64,000 nucleotides of DNA from Paenibacillus sp. BK033 (GCF_004345425.1 NZ_SLVP01000002.1:496001-560000), one strand, 5' to 3'; shown: positions 1-8,335, counted from the stretch's first letter. Notes: a model not told the origin generated them from the letters alone. Numbers and translations: made by a program.

Positions 1-970
1 CCAGACAATGCTGAATGGATTGCATATAGACCTCTGTTTTGCCGCTCCCCGTAACGCCATGAAGCAGCAGCACCTGCGGCTCGCCGCGGCTTACCGTGCC
101 CGCAATCCGTTCATACACGTCCTGCTGGCCGGGCATAAGGGGTAGCGGCTGCGTCCGCTGGAAATCCCGCCCTGCGTACGGATCCCGTTCCTGCTCGACT
201 TCATGCAGGCCAAGCAGGCCCTTGTCCGCGAGCGCACGGACGCTGGCAGGCGAACCGCCTGCTTCCGCCAGCAGCGCTTGCAGCGGCATGGCCTCGCCGC
301 GCTCCAGCATGAAGGCGAGCAGCTCGCGCTGCTTCGCGGCCCGGGCCGGGAAGCTCTCCAGCGCTTCGCGCGCCGCTGCTTCGTCATCCGGCGGGAACAC
401 GGTCAGCACCTTGCGAATCGCCAGACGGTCCCGGATCGAAGTCTGCTCCTGCAGCAGCCCGTCGCGGAGCGCTTCCTTAATAGCCGCCGAATGCTCCGGA
501 TACCGCTGCTGCAGCGTCTCCAGCTTAAGCTGCTTCTGCCTGCCGATCCACGTCAGCATCTCCTCCGGCAGCAGCGCCGTCAGGCCATAGTCCTCCGCCG
601 TATAATCCGGATCCTCGTTCAGGCTGATATACCTTTCCGCTTTCCCTTTCAGAGCGGCCGGAATCATGGCTTGCAGCGCTGTCGTCCAAGAACAGCAATA
701 CTTGTCGCTCATCCATTTGGCCAGCTCGATCAGATCGGGCAGCAGCGGCGGAACCGGATCGAGCAGCTCGGATACGGCCTTCAGCTTCATGGGATCCACG
801 TCGGCCGTCTCCGCAAGCTCAATGACAAAGCCCTGCAGGACCCGGGGACCAAAAGGAACGCCTACCCGGCTGCCGACCTCAATCCAGCTCTCCATGCCGG
901 GCGGTACTTTATAGTCAAACGGCCGGTCCGTCTGGCGGCTCGGCACGTCTACGATCACTTTGGCAATCAT
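1..970 (-). CDS. priA: Primosomal protein N' (replication restart helicase PriA), 3' end outside window
   Basis: The reverse strand is open from an ATG at 970 to the window edge, giving about 323 N-terminal residues. They begin MIAKVIVDVPSRQTDRPFDY, the typical PriA 3'-DNA-binding domain, and reach a Walker A motif (HGVTGSGKTEVY) close to the edge. PriA is a 3'-5' helicase that recognises stalled forks and reloads the replisome. The DEAH box, zinc-binding cysteines and C-terminal helicase lobe would lie beyond the window. The start overlaps the coaBC stop as ATGA, so translation is probably coupled, as expected in the conserved coaBC-priA pair. Only the N-terminal part can be judged, but the identification is firm. 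Confidence 0.93.
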   Translation of the reverse strand, partial: MIAKVIVDVPSRQTDRPFDYKVPPGMESWIEVGSRVGVPFGPRVLQGFVIELAETADVDPMKLKAVSELLDPVPPLLPDLIELAKWMSDKYCCSWTTALQAMIPAALKGKAERYISLNEDPDYTAEDYGLTALLPEEMLTWIGRQKQLKLETLQQRYPEHSAAIKEALRDGLLQEQTSIRDRLAIRKVLTVFPPDDEAAAREALESFPARAAKQRELLAFMLERGEAMPLQALLAEAGGSPASVRALADKGLLGLHEVEQERDPYAGRDFQRTQPLPLMPGQQDVYERIAGTVSRGEPQVLLLHGVTGSGKTEVYMQSIQHCL

Positions 971-2202
971 TCTTCGCCCCGACCTCCATCGCGGGAGGCT
1001 ACCTCCGCAAGGCGCCGGGCAGCAATCGTCAGAATGCGCTGCGCCGTCTCGCGCTTGGACAGCAGCGGCATCGCTTCAATTAATCCGCCTGGGCCGTACA
1101 GCTGTACGATATTCGTGTCCCCGTTGAAGCCCGCGCCTTCCTGGCTGACATCGTTGCCCACGATCAGATCGGCATTTTTGCGCTTCAGCTTGTCCATGGC
1201 ATACTTCTCCAGCTGCTCCGTCTCGGCGGCAAAACCGATCAAGAGCTGATGCGTCTTCCGCTCGCCAAGCGTCTGCAAAATATCCGTCGTTTTCTCCAGC
1301 TCCAGCGTTAAGGTTTCGCCGGACTTCTTGATCTTCTGGCCGTGTCTCGTCACCGGGCGGTAATCCGCCACTGCTGCCGATTTAACCACTATATCCGATT
1401 CGTCGAATCGTTCCAGCACGGCGTCAAGCATTTGCTGCGCCGACTCTACCCGTATAACCTTCACGCCGGCAGGCGGATCAACGGAGGTTCTGCCCGCGAT
1501 AACCGTAACCTCGGCACCCATCACCTTGGCGGCTTCCGCAATGGCAAAGCCCATTTTGCCGGAAGAATCATTCGTCAAATACCGGACCGGATCAAGGCGC
1601 TCCATCGTGCCTCCCGCCGTTACCAGCACGCGCTTGCCCGCAAGCGCTCCGTGCTCCTTCGCTTTCAGCAAAGAATGAACCGCAATGACGATATCCTCCG
1701 GCTCCGCAAGACGGCCTTTCGCCACGTAACCGCACGCAAGCTGACCCGTTCCCGGCTCAACGAACATCACGCCGCGGGATGCCAATAGCTCCAGATTGCG
1801 GACAACCGCCGGATGCTCGTACATATGCACGTTCATGGCCGGCGCCATCAAAACCGGACTTGTTGCCGCGAGCAGCGTGGTGCTCAGCATATCGTCGGCC
1901 AGGCCGTTAGCCGCTTTTCCAATAATATTCGCGGTTGCCGGCGCGATTACGACCAGATCGGCTCGATCAGCCAAGTCAATGTGCGTAACGACCGAAGGGT
2001 CCTTCTCGTCGAACGTATCGATGTGCACCGGATGGCGTGACAAGGTTTGGAGCGTAAGCGGCGTAATGAATTTGGCTGCCGACTCCGTCATGATGACGTG
2101 CACCTCCGCCCCCGCCTGCACGAGCTTGCTGCAGAGCGCCGCGCCTTTATAGGCTGCAATGCCGCCGGTAATGCCTAGTACTATCGTTTTTCCTCTCAAC
2201 AT
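967..2202 (-). CDS. coaBC: Bifunctional phosphopantothenoylcysteine decarboxylase / phosphopantothenate-cysteine ligase
   Basis: This 411-residue protein makes 4'-phosphopantetheine for coenzyme A. The CoaC flavoprotein half spans about residues 1-180, with the nucleotide-binding start GKTIVLGITGGIAAYK, active-site His74 in THIDLAD, the PAMN motif at 121-124 and the flap cysteine Cys157 in ACGYVAKGRL. The CoaB half (about 186-405) carries VTAGGTMERLDPVR and the KIKK lysine region. Length and domain order are normal. It lies directly upstream of priA with a 4-base stop/start overlap. In Bacillus the gene just upstream would be rpoZ; here about 6 kb of other genes separate them. Confidence 0.95.
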   Translation of the reverse strand: MLRGKTIVLGITGGIAAYKGAALCSKLVQAGAEVHVIMTESAAKFITPLTLQTLSRHPVHIDTFDEKDPSVVTHIDLADRADLVVIAPATANIIGKAANGLADDMLSTTLLAATSPVLMAPAMNVHMYEHPAVVRNLELLASRGVMFVEPGTGQLACGYVAKGRLAEPEDIVIAVHSLLKAKEHGALAGKRVLVTAGGTMERLDPVRYLTNDSSGKMGFAIAEAAKVMGAEVTVIAGRTSVDPPAGVKVIRVESAQQMLDAVLERFDESDIVVKSAAVADYRPVTRHGQKIKKSGETLTLELEKTTDILQTLGERKTHQLLIGFAAETEQLEKYAMDKLKRKNADLIVGNDVSQEGAGFNGDTNIVQLYGPGGLIEAMPLLSKRETAQRILTIAARRLAEVASRDGGRGEE

Positions 2203-2407
2203 ACTGTTTCCCCCGATTTATGCTGTTAATCTATGTATTGACCGTTTAGGCAAGACCCATTCGCGCTTTTTCCTATCATACCATAGGTCATCCCAATTTG
2301 TAGCCTGGGCCGTTCCCAGATGGAGGAATGGAAATCTTCTATTCAAATCCGTATACTAGAGAGTAGCTATTATTTTTTCTAATCCTAACAGAGGTGAGAG
2401 CAACTCC

Positions 2408-3316
2408 ATGGACGAACTGAAACGAGCTTACGAAACGATGGGTCTTCCTGAAAACGCTTCGAAAGAAGAGGTCGATAAGCGTTACACCACCTTGATGCGG
2501 CAAGCTCGGGCAAGACAAAGAGAAAATCCCGGCGGAACCGATCAGGCTGACTTTGAGGAAGTAACGCGCGCCTACCGGTATATTCTCGACGAGGACAACC
2601 GGAAAGCCAGCGAAGCATTCAATCAGCAGGAATACGGCAAGTACAAGAAAATGGCCGGCTCCGCGGAGAAGGTAGACCATTTCTGGCGCTACTACAAATT
2701 CCACGTGCTTGGCGGCATCATTGCCCTCATTCTTGTTATCGTTGGCATTAACAGCTACCTGGACCACCGGGCGGAGCAGGAACGTCTCGCAAAGCTTCCG
2801 CCGGTAGACCTGTCCATCATGTTCCTTGGCGAGTATTACATGAGCGACAGCACGGGCAAGCAGACCGAAGAAGCCGATATCGAAGAAGCGCTCCTGAAGC
2901 AGTTCCCGGAGTTCAAGCGCTTTAAAGTCAACTTTACGTACGTACCGCTGGATGCGAAGGATCAAATGGACATTGCCTCCCAGCAAAAAGCCATGGTCGT
3001 GCTTGCGACGGAACGCCCGGACATCTATATCACGGATACGGCAGCGTTTAACTGGGTAGGCCCGCAAGGCGCGTTCATGAACCTGGACTCGCAGGCGGAT
3101 ATCGCCAAGCTGCTTAAGCCGGAGGACGGCTACAAGCAAAAAACGGAAGAGGATCCGGCCGAGCATACGTATGGCGTGAAAATCTCCGATAGCCCGATCA
3201 TTAAAAATATTCCGATGCAGGCTAAAGACAACTATATCGCCAGCGTGCGCGAAGGCTCCAAAAACACCGAAAAAGCGGTTCAGTTCATCGAGAAATTCCT
3301 TGAGACCAAGCAATAG
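2408..3316 (+). CDS. Membrane-anchored J-domain-like protein lacking HPD
   Basis: This 302-residue protein starts at an ATG 9 bases after GAGGTGAG. Residues about 3-62 look like a J domain (LKRAYETMGLPENASKEEV, then TRAYRYILDEDNR). The HPD tripeptide needed to stimulate DnaK is absent; the helix II/III loop reads RQARARQRENPGG instead. A single membrane segment lies at about 97-118 (FHVLGGIIALILVIVGINSY). The remaining roughly 180 residues would be outside the membrane if the J-like part is cytoplasmic. I recognise no domain there. It is the only plus-strand gene in this stretch and ends at a shared terminator. A true Hsp70 co-chaperone role is doubtful; a protein-interaction role is inference. 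Confidence 0.75.
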   Translation: MDELKRAYETMGLPENASKEEVDKRYTTLMRQARARQRENPGGTDQADFEEVTRAYRYILDEDNRKASEAFNQQEYGKYKKMAGSAEKVDHFWRYYKFHVLGGIIALILVIVGINSYLDHRAEQERLAKLPPVDLSIMFLGEYYMSDSTGKQTEEADIEEALLKQFPEFKRFKVNFTYVPLDAKDQMDIASQQKAMVVLATERPDIYITDTAAFNWVGPQGAFMNLDSQADIAKLLKPEDGYKQKTEEDPAEHTYGVKISDSPIIKNIPMQAKDNYIASVREGSKNTEKAVQFIEKFLETKQ

Positions 3317-3324
3317 GATGAAGC

Positions 3325-3362
3325 AAAAGCAGCAGGTTCCCGGAGGGGAGCCTGCTGCTTTT
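3325..3362. terminator. Bidirectional terminator between J-like and HAD genes
   Basis: A 16-base inverted repeat (AAAAGCAGCAGGTTCC / GGAGCCTGCTGCTTTT) with a 6-base loop lies between the convergent ends of the two genes. It carries A and T runs on both sides, so it can work in both directions. Confidence 0.85.
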
Positions 3363-3951
3363 ATATGGCAAGAAACCGGTCGACCCGATTTACCCAGTCA
3401 CCCTGCTCGTCGGCGAGAAGAGTTGTCCAGCCTCGCAGCTCGGGCTCCTTGAAGTTTTTCGCCTGATCGTCGACAAACAGAATGGACGCCTTTGATTCGA
3501 AATGCTGCTCAACCCGTTCGTATATGGGTGCATCCGGCTTGCAGCAGCCGGCTATGCTGGAGATCGTCACGCTGCGCAAATATGGACGCAGAGGGGAAAC
3601 AATCGGCTCCAGCCATTCCGAGCGGTGGTTGCTGAGCAGATGGATATTGGCATGCCGGCTCCAGCCCGGTATCCGTTCCGCCGCGGGCAGCGGCGTAATC
3701 CGGGACAGCAGCTTGATTCGGGCCTCCTCCCTGTCGATTGCAGGGAACCGACTGCAAAGCTCGTCCCAGAATTCCACTTCGGTTATAGCGCCGCTCCATA
3801 AACTCACTCGGATCTGTTGTTTGAATCGGGCCAGTCTATCATAAGGCAGCTCGTACCGCATTCCAAGCTCCTGCCAAAAACGCGGCGAGAAATTCGCCGC
3901 AATCACGCCTGCCGCGTCTAGAACCAACTCCGGTTTTGCCTTCACGGGCAA
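3361..3951 (-). CDS. HAD-like hydrolase family protein
   Basis: About 196 residues. HAD-fold signatures are the first strand LVLDAAGVI (nucleophile position Asp12), motif II LLSN, motif III lysine in CCKPDAPIY, and motif IV VDD. The second aspartate of the usual DxD, the general acid/base, is alanine (DAAG), as in several YihX-like HAD proteins that also lack it. The start is uncertain: AGGAGG lies at 3957-3962, so TTG at 3951 or GTG at 3945 fits better than the GTG at 3957, which overlaps the ribosome site. It may be a small-molecule phosphatase; the substrate is unknown. It is transcribed toward the shared terminator and separated from lutC by about 320 bases. Confidence 0.75.
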   Translation of the reverse strand: MPVKAKPELVLDAAGVIAANFSPRFWQELGMRYELPYDRLARFKQQIRVSLWSGAITEVEFWDELCSRFPAIDREEARIKLLSRITPLPAAERIPGWSRHANIHLLSNHRSEWLEPIVSPLRPYLRSVTISSIAGCCKPDAPIYERVEQHFESKASILFVDDQAKNFKEPELRGWTTLLADEQGDWVNRVDRFLAI

Positions 3952-3957
3952 CGCCAC

Positions 3958-4276
3958 CTCCTCACGGATAATCTCATTACTCCCTTTTATTAATTAAATT
4001 CATTCGAGTCATTTCCTGCTTGCTCTACAGCAATGCTTGACACGTTTACGATGCGAGGCGCCGTTAAATGTTCGGTGCATCAGTATTTTCGGTGAAATAG
4101 CCCCCCGTTTGGTCTCTCTTAACGATGCCCGCATCGTTAAGCGATGTAAAAATCGCCGGAATCGGCGAAATGACAGATTTGGCATCCCTTAAAGAGGTGC
4201 CTGCTGATGCCAAAAAAGCCCGCAAGCTCTAATCCGGCGCCGGAAGCGCCAGCCCAAGCATACGGGCATGCACAAA
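3958..4276. other. Non-coding spacer with a strong palindrome
   Basis: No supported gene lies here. The spacer holds a near-perfect 24-base palindrome at 4118-4141 (CTTAACGATGC, CC, GCATCGTTAAG). Nearer lutC, a small GGCGC/GCGCC hairpin and a T-run on the minus strand (around 4210-4245) may end the lut transcript, but that terminator is weak by eye. The upstream control region of the HAD gene must also be here. Confidence 0.5.
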
Positions 4277-5017
4277 TTAACCAACTAGCAAAGCGTAGAC
4301 GACGCCGGGTCCGTGAACGCCGATCGTCAGGTCATTCTCGATATCTGCCGAACGGCTTGGACCGGAAATAAAGTGAATCCCGGCCGGCAGCTGCTCGCGT
4401 CCCGCTTCATCGAAATTGATCAAGATCTCGCCTAGTCGCGTCTTCAAACGATCAAGCGGGATCAGAACAAACAATACGGTCGGCAACAAGCTTACCGAGC
4501 GGCCTTTATCCTTCGAGGATAAGACGGTAACGGAGCCCGTATAAGCAGCCGCGTAATCAGCCGTTACTATACCGAAGTCCGATTCCGCCGCGCGCGCTCT
4601 CCAGTTCTCATCCGCATCGTCGTTCCATACCCGGACTACCGCACCCGACGCGGCAAGCGTCTCTTCGAGACCAAGCTCATTCAGCTCCGGCTCATTTTGC
4701 CGGATGACGTATTTGGCGCTTAGCGCTTCCGCTTTCTCCGCGATAAACCGTTTAGCCGCTTCCATGTCGGCAAGCCGCTCCACATGCCCGCCGGCTGCCT
4801 TGAAGTTCGCCTCGAATCGGTCCATTCGCTCCTCAAGCGGCCATTCGAAGACTTGCCAGAAATCCGGCGCGCCCCGGAACGGATGCTCGGGCGCCGAGGT
4901 CATCCGGGAACGTTTCAGCTTCTGGGCGATCCCGTTCATGAACGCCTCCTGCTTCCGCTTGGACTCTTCCTCTAACTGCTTCAGCCATTCCTCATGGGAA
5001 TCCACCTGCTTAGCCAT
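4277..5017 (-). CDS. lutC: Lactate utilization protein C
   Basis: 246 residues of the LUD family, third subunit of the LutABC complex that oxidises L-lactate to pyruvate. The C-terminal part shows the family features FGIVTADYAAAYTGSVTV and the end segment HFISGPSRSADIENDLTIGVHGPG. An in-frame upstream ATG at 5086 exists, but the one at 5017 starts the family-like N-terminus MAKQVDSHEEW and overlaps the end of lutB by 8 bases, as expected for a coupled operon. The protein has no iron-sulfur cysteines; those are in LutA and LutB. Confidence 0.92.
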   Translation of the reverse strand: MAKQVDSHEEWLKQLEEESKRKQEAFMNGIAQKLKRSRMTSAPEHPFRGAPDFWQVFEWPLEERMDRFEANFKAAGGHVERLADMEAAKRFIAEKAEALSAKYVIRQNEPELNELGLEETLAASGAVVRVWNDDADENWRARAAESDFGIVTADYAAAYTGSVTVLSSKDKGRSVSLLPTVLFVLIPLDRLKTRLGEILINFDEAGREQLPAGIHFISGPSRSADIENDLTIGVHGPGVVYALLVG

Positions 5018-6524
5018 GACCGTTGCCTCCCTTGCCGTCTCTGCCTTGCACAATGGCTTCCATCCGGCTGCGCACGTCGGGATCAAGCTCCTTCAGCCCA
5101 TGGCGCAGTTCCTGCTCAAGTGTCCCCCATTGCTCGCGGAACGACTTCTTCGGCAGGCTTGGCGTTACCCGGTACGTATTCCAGCCCTTAAGCGGTCCAA
5201 GCTTGAGACGAATGCCGCCATCCCGCACAACCAGCTTCTGCCCGAGCTTCCCAAGCTTCACAAGGCCGGCATAACGCTTCGAGCTGCCCATGACGGCAGC
5301 AAAGCCCTTCATCCCGATCGACTCAGCCGCATTGCCATGCCCTTGCTCCTGCTTGCGCCGGCGCAAATAAATGAGCATGTCGTGAAGCGGAATTTTGACC
5401 GGACAAGCCTCGTAGCAGGCTCCGCACAAGCTTGAAGCGTTGGCGATATCATCCCACTCCGCTACGTTTTTCTGCAGGGCAGGGGTCAACACGGCCCCGA
5501 TAGGACCGCTGTACGTTCCGCCGTATGCATGCCCGCCGATGTGACGGTATACCGGACAAGCGTTTAGACAAGCACCGCAGCGAATACAGTTCAAGAGCTC
5601 CTGGAACTCCGGATCGCCCAGCTGCAGGGAACGTCCGTTATCGACGATAATAATATGCATCTCATCCGGTCCGTCCGCGTCAACCTCGCGTCTTGGTCCG
5701 GTAATGCCGGACATGTATACCGTCAGCTTCTGCCCTGTCGCCGAACGCGGCAGCAGAGTAGCCATAACCTCCAGGTCCGCCCAGGACGGAATAATCCGCT
5801 CCATACCCATCAGCGTAATCTGCGTCTTCGGAACGGTCGTAACCATCCGGGCATTGCCTTCGTTCTCGAAAAGCACCATCGAGCCGGTCTCGGCAATCGC
5901 GAAGTTGCAGCCGGTCATCCCGATATCCGCCTCCAGGAACTTCTCCCGAAGCTTCTTGCGCACAAAGCCTGCAAGAATGGACGTATCCGGAGCAAGCGTC
6001 TCGCCCGCTTCCTGGGACAGAAGATCAGCCACCTGATAACGGTTTTTGTGAATAGCCGGGATAATAATATGGGAAGGCGTCTCGCCGGCCAGCTGAATGA
6101 TATACTCGCCAAGATCCGTTTCGATGGCCTCAACGCCAATGGACTCAAGCTCGTGATTCAAATGCAGCTCTTCCGTAACCATCGATTTCGACTTTACAAC
6201 CGACTTCGCCTGCTTCCGCTGCGCAATCTCAAGAGACAGCTTGACCGCTTCGGCAGACGTCTCGGCAAAATGCACATGCACGCCGTTAGCGCGCGCCTGA
6301 TTCGCAAACATATTTAAGTAGTAATCCAAATGAGCGATCGTATGAAGCCGGATTTGCCGTCCGCGCTCCCGCCAGTCATCCCAATTGCCATGCTCGGCGG
6401 AAGCCTGCTTTTTGCCGTTCCGAAGACGTTCCGTCGTGAACTTGACGGCTTTGCGCAGAAACTCGTCATTTAGCGCCAGTTCCGCTCGTTCTTTCACCGT
6501 TGATGCCGTTCCGGCCGTTTTCAT
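5010..6524 (-). CDS. lutB: Lactate utilization iron-sulfur protein B
   Basis: 504 residues. The N-terminal LUD domain is followed by a double 4Fe-4S ferredoxin module: Cys313, 316, 319, 323 (CIRCGACLNACPVY) and Cys367, 370, 374 (CGACYEACPVK). Family knowledge places it as the electron-transfer subunit of the cytoplasmic LutABC lactate oxidation complex. The C-terminal DUF162-associated tail continues to KELDPDVRSRMEAI. Its ATG overlaps the lutA stop as ATGA and its 3' end overlaps lutC, so the three genes are translationally linked. Confidence 0.94.
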   Translation of the reverse strand: MKTAGTASTVKERAELALNDEFLRKAVKFTTERLRNGKKQASAEHGNWDDWRERGRQIRLHTIAHLDYYLNMFANQARANGVHVHFAETSAEAVKLSLEIAQRKQAKSVVKSKSMVTEELHLNHELESIGVEAIETDLGEYIIQLAGETPSHIIIPAIHKNRYQVADLLSQEAGETLAPDTSILAGFVRKKLREKFLEADIGMTGCNFAIAETGSMVLFENEGNARMVTTVPKTQITLMGMERIIPSWADLEVMATLLPRSATGQKLTVYMSGITGPRREVDADGPDEMHIIIVDNGRSLQLGDPEFQELLNCIRCGACLNACPVYRHIGGHAYGGTYSGPIGAVLTPALQKNVAEWDDIANASSLCGACYEACPVKIPLHDMLIYLRRRKQEQGHGNAAESIGMKGFAAVMGSSKRYAGLVKLGKLGQKLVVRDGGIRLKLGPLKGWNTYRVTPSLPKKSFREQWGTLEQELRHGLKELDPDVRSRMEAIVQGRDGKGGNGHG

Positions 6525-7249
6525 CCCTGCTTCACCCCTTCATACAAGAGCTCTGCCAAATGCATCACCTTTACCGGCTGATTGCGGTACCGCAGGTTGC
6601 CGGCAATATTCATCAGACATGCCAAGTCCAGCCCAACCAGCACCTCGGCTTCCGTCTCCAGCACATGGTCCACCTTCTCGGTAACCATCGCGCCGGAAAT
6701 ATCGGCCATCTTCACCGCAAACGTGCCGCCAAAGCCGCAGCAATCCTCCGCGAATGGAAGCGGAACAAGCTCCAGCCCCTTCACATGCCGCATAAGCTGC
6801 ATCGGTTCCTCCTTAATGCCCAGCAGCCTGCTGCCGTGACAAGAAGGATGGTAAGTCACTTTGTGCGGAAAAACCGCGCCAACGTCTTTAACGCCAAGCA
6901 CTTGAACAAGAAATTGCGTAAATTCGTAGGATTTCCGTTGAAGCTTCAATGCCCGCTCATGCATAACCGGATCCGCTTCAAACAGCTTGGGATAATGATG
7001 AATCATGCCCGTACAGGAGCCGGAAGGCGAAATAACGAAGTCCGAATCCTCAAAGGCATCCAGAATCGTCTTCGCGCTCTCACGCGCTTCCTTCCAATAA
7101 CCGCTGTTGAAGGCGGGTTGGCCGCAGCAGGTTTGCACGGTTGGAAAATGAAGCTGAACCCCGTACTTGGCCAGCAGTCTGACCATTGCCTCTCCCACTC
7201 GGGGATATATCGTGTCGCTAAGACAGGTGATAAATAATGAAACCTTCAC
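6521..7249 (-). CDS. lutA: Lactate utilization protein A (cysteine-rich domain protein)
   Basis: 242 residues with two cysteine-rich CCG modules: Cys41-Cys42-Gly (TCCGQPAFNSG) and Cys170-Cys171-Gly (DCCGFGGTFAVK). Such modules bind iron-sulfur clusters in GlcF/LutA/HdrB proteins. It is the first structural gene of the lactate-oxidation operon and begins 28 bases after the DeoR-type regulator gene, so the regulator and lutABC probably form one transcript. In Bacillus subtilis the lut operon is controlled by the GntR-type LutR encoded elsewhere, so the regulator arrangement here differs. Confidence 0.94.
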   Translation of the reverse strand: MKVSLFITCLSDTIYPRVGEAMVRLLAKYGVQLHFPTVQTCCGQPAFNSGYWKEARESAKTILDAFEDSDFVISPSGSCTGMIHHYPKLFEADPVMHERALKLQRKSYEFTQFLVQVLGVKDVGAVFPHKVTYHPSCHGSRLLGIKEEPMQLMRHVKGLELVPLPFAEDCCGFGGTFAVKMADISGAMVTEKVDHVLETEAEVLVGLDLACLMNIAGNLRYRNQPVKVMHLAELLYEGVKQG

Positions 7250-7277
7250 CTCGTCACCTCACAAACGTATCGATTCG

Positions 7278-8036
7278 TTAAACCATCGTAACCGGTATTG
7301 AACGCTCGGATAGCCCCGCTGCAGCCTCCTGGGAAAGCCGGCGGTCCGTGATAATGGCGTTAACCTCCGCCAGATCGCCTACGTGGGTAAACGCCTGAAC
7401 GCCAAACTTGCTGGAATCCGCAAGCAGGATGACTTGTTCCGCGATACCGAGCATCTTATGTTTAATGCGCGCCTGGAGCTCATTCGATTCGCTGATGCCG
7501 CGCTCCAGATGCACGCCCTTGCAGGATAAAAACAGCTTGTTTACATGATAGGTTTCAAGCGACCGTTCGGCGAGCGGCCCTACATAGGATAAAGAGCGCG
7601 AGGCTAGTATACCGCCGGTCGAGATCACTTCGATCTTCTCCTTGTTGCTTAGGGCGACGGCAACTTTAATCGAATTGGTCAAAACCGTGAGCGGAATATC
7701 CGGCAGGATCGATGCCATATACCATGCCGTGGAACTGGCGTCCAGCAAAATCCGGTCATTGGGCTTAATCAGCTTGACCGCTTCTTCCGCAATACGTCGT
7801 TTCTCGTCTGCATGCATAATTTCCCGTTCCGCGACCGGAGTCTCCGGCTGCGTATCCTTGACGCTGACCGCGCCGCCATGCGAGCGGCGAAGCCGTCCCG
7901 CCTGCTCCAGTCGGTCAAGATCCCGGCGGATCGTCTCCTCCGTGACCTGACAAAGCTCGCTCAGCTCCGATACCCGGATGCTGCCCCGCTCATTTACCAA
8001 TCGAACTATCGTTTCGTACCGTTCCGCAACCAGCAT
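7278..8036 (-). CDS. DeoR/GlpR-family transcriptional regulator
   Basis: 252 residues. The N-terminal DeoR helix-turn-helix includes RGSIRVSELSELCQVTEETI, then RRDLDRLEQAGRLRRSHGGA. A sugar-isomerase-like sensor domain follows (DRILLDASSTAWYMA, VLTNSI, ISTGG, DSSKFG), which in this family binds phosphorylated metabolites. It sits immediately upstream of lutABC on the same strand, and its own 5' region carries repeated AAACAAA motifs and palindromes typical of DeoR operators. Local repressor of the lut operon is the simplest reading. The effector is unknown. Confidence 0.9.
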   Translation of the reverse strand: MLVAERYETIVRLVNERGSIRVSELSELCQVTEETIRRDLDRLEQAGRLRRSHGGAVSVKDTQPETPVAEREIMHADEKRRIAEEAVKLIKPNDRILLDASSTAWYMASILPDIPLTVLTNSIKVAVALSNKEKIEVISTGGILASRSLSYVGPLAERSLETYHVNKLFLSCKGVHLERGISESNELQARIKHKMLGIAEQVILLADSSKFGVQAFTHVGDLAEVNAIITDRRLSQEAAAGLSERSIPVTMV

Positions 8037-8144
8037 AGCCTACCTCTTTCTCTATCTTCTCATTTTTCGATTCCTATCGATATTTTAAGGCCAAGCTATC
8101 TATTATACAACGAAGGATCAGAACCAGAGGGACAATGCGCAGGG

Positions 8145-8174
8145 TTAACAGGAATCCCATAACTTACGAGCCAT
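8145..8174 (-). CDS. Possible 9-residue leader peptide
   Basis: A short ORF (MARKLWDSC) follows a strong ribosome site (GGAGGGG, 7-base spacer) and ends in TAA about 110 bases before the regulator start. It lies in the probable 5' leader of the deoR-lutABC transcript. I recognise no homologue. It may be a regulatory leader peptide or chance; the ribosome site is the only support. Confidence 0.3.
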   Translation of the reverse strand: MARKLWDSC

Positions 8175-8198
8175 TTTGTTTCCCCTCCGACTAGATTT

Positions 8199-8290
8199 GT
8201 TTTTGTTTGTTTCTATGTTAACATGTTTGTTTATTTTTGAAAACTGTTATTTCAAACAAAAACGGACATGACCGGAAACGAATAAAAACA
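8199..8290 (-). promoter_or_regulatory. Operator array for the DeoR-lut transcript
   Basis: On the minus strand the region is packed with AAACAAA/AAACAAAC units. It includes a perfect 10-base palindrome ATGTTAACAT (8215-8224) and a TTTGAAA-7-TTTCAAA inverted repeat (8236-8256). Short A-rich repeats of this sort are known targets of DeoR-family repressors in Firmicutes. Repressor binding here is inferred. Confidence 0.55.
8215..8243 (-). promoter_or_regulatory. Candidate SigA promoter for deoR-lutABC
   Basis: TTTTCA and TAACAT hexamers are separated by 17 bases, inside the operator repeats, so a bound repressor would occlude it. A TATAAT at 8102-8107 (minus strand) lacks a convincing -35 and is the alternative. 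Confidence 0.4.
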
Positions 8291-8323
8291 AAAAAAGGAT
8301 GGAGCTGGTTAGCTCCATCCTTT
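8291..8323 (-). terminator. Terminator of the remA-gmk-rpoZ transcript
   Basis: A 13-base-pair hairpin (AAAGGATGGAGCT / AGCTCCATCCTTT, loop of 4) is followed on the minus strand by a T-run. It sits just past the rpoZ stop and isolates rpoZ from the lut genes. Confidence 0.88.
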
Positions 8324-8335
8324 CTTCAGTCAAGC

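Noticed and set aside
203..1249. 348-codon plus-strand frame
   Set aside because: Antisense to priA and coaBC, both identified by motif; no ribosome site.
8102..8107. TATAAT on the minus strand as the deoR-lut promoter
   Set aside because: It is a perfect -10, but the nearest TTG-type -35 (TTGTCC) is 22 bases away; the TTTTCA/TAACAT pair within the operator repeats fits better. Kept only as an alternative.
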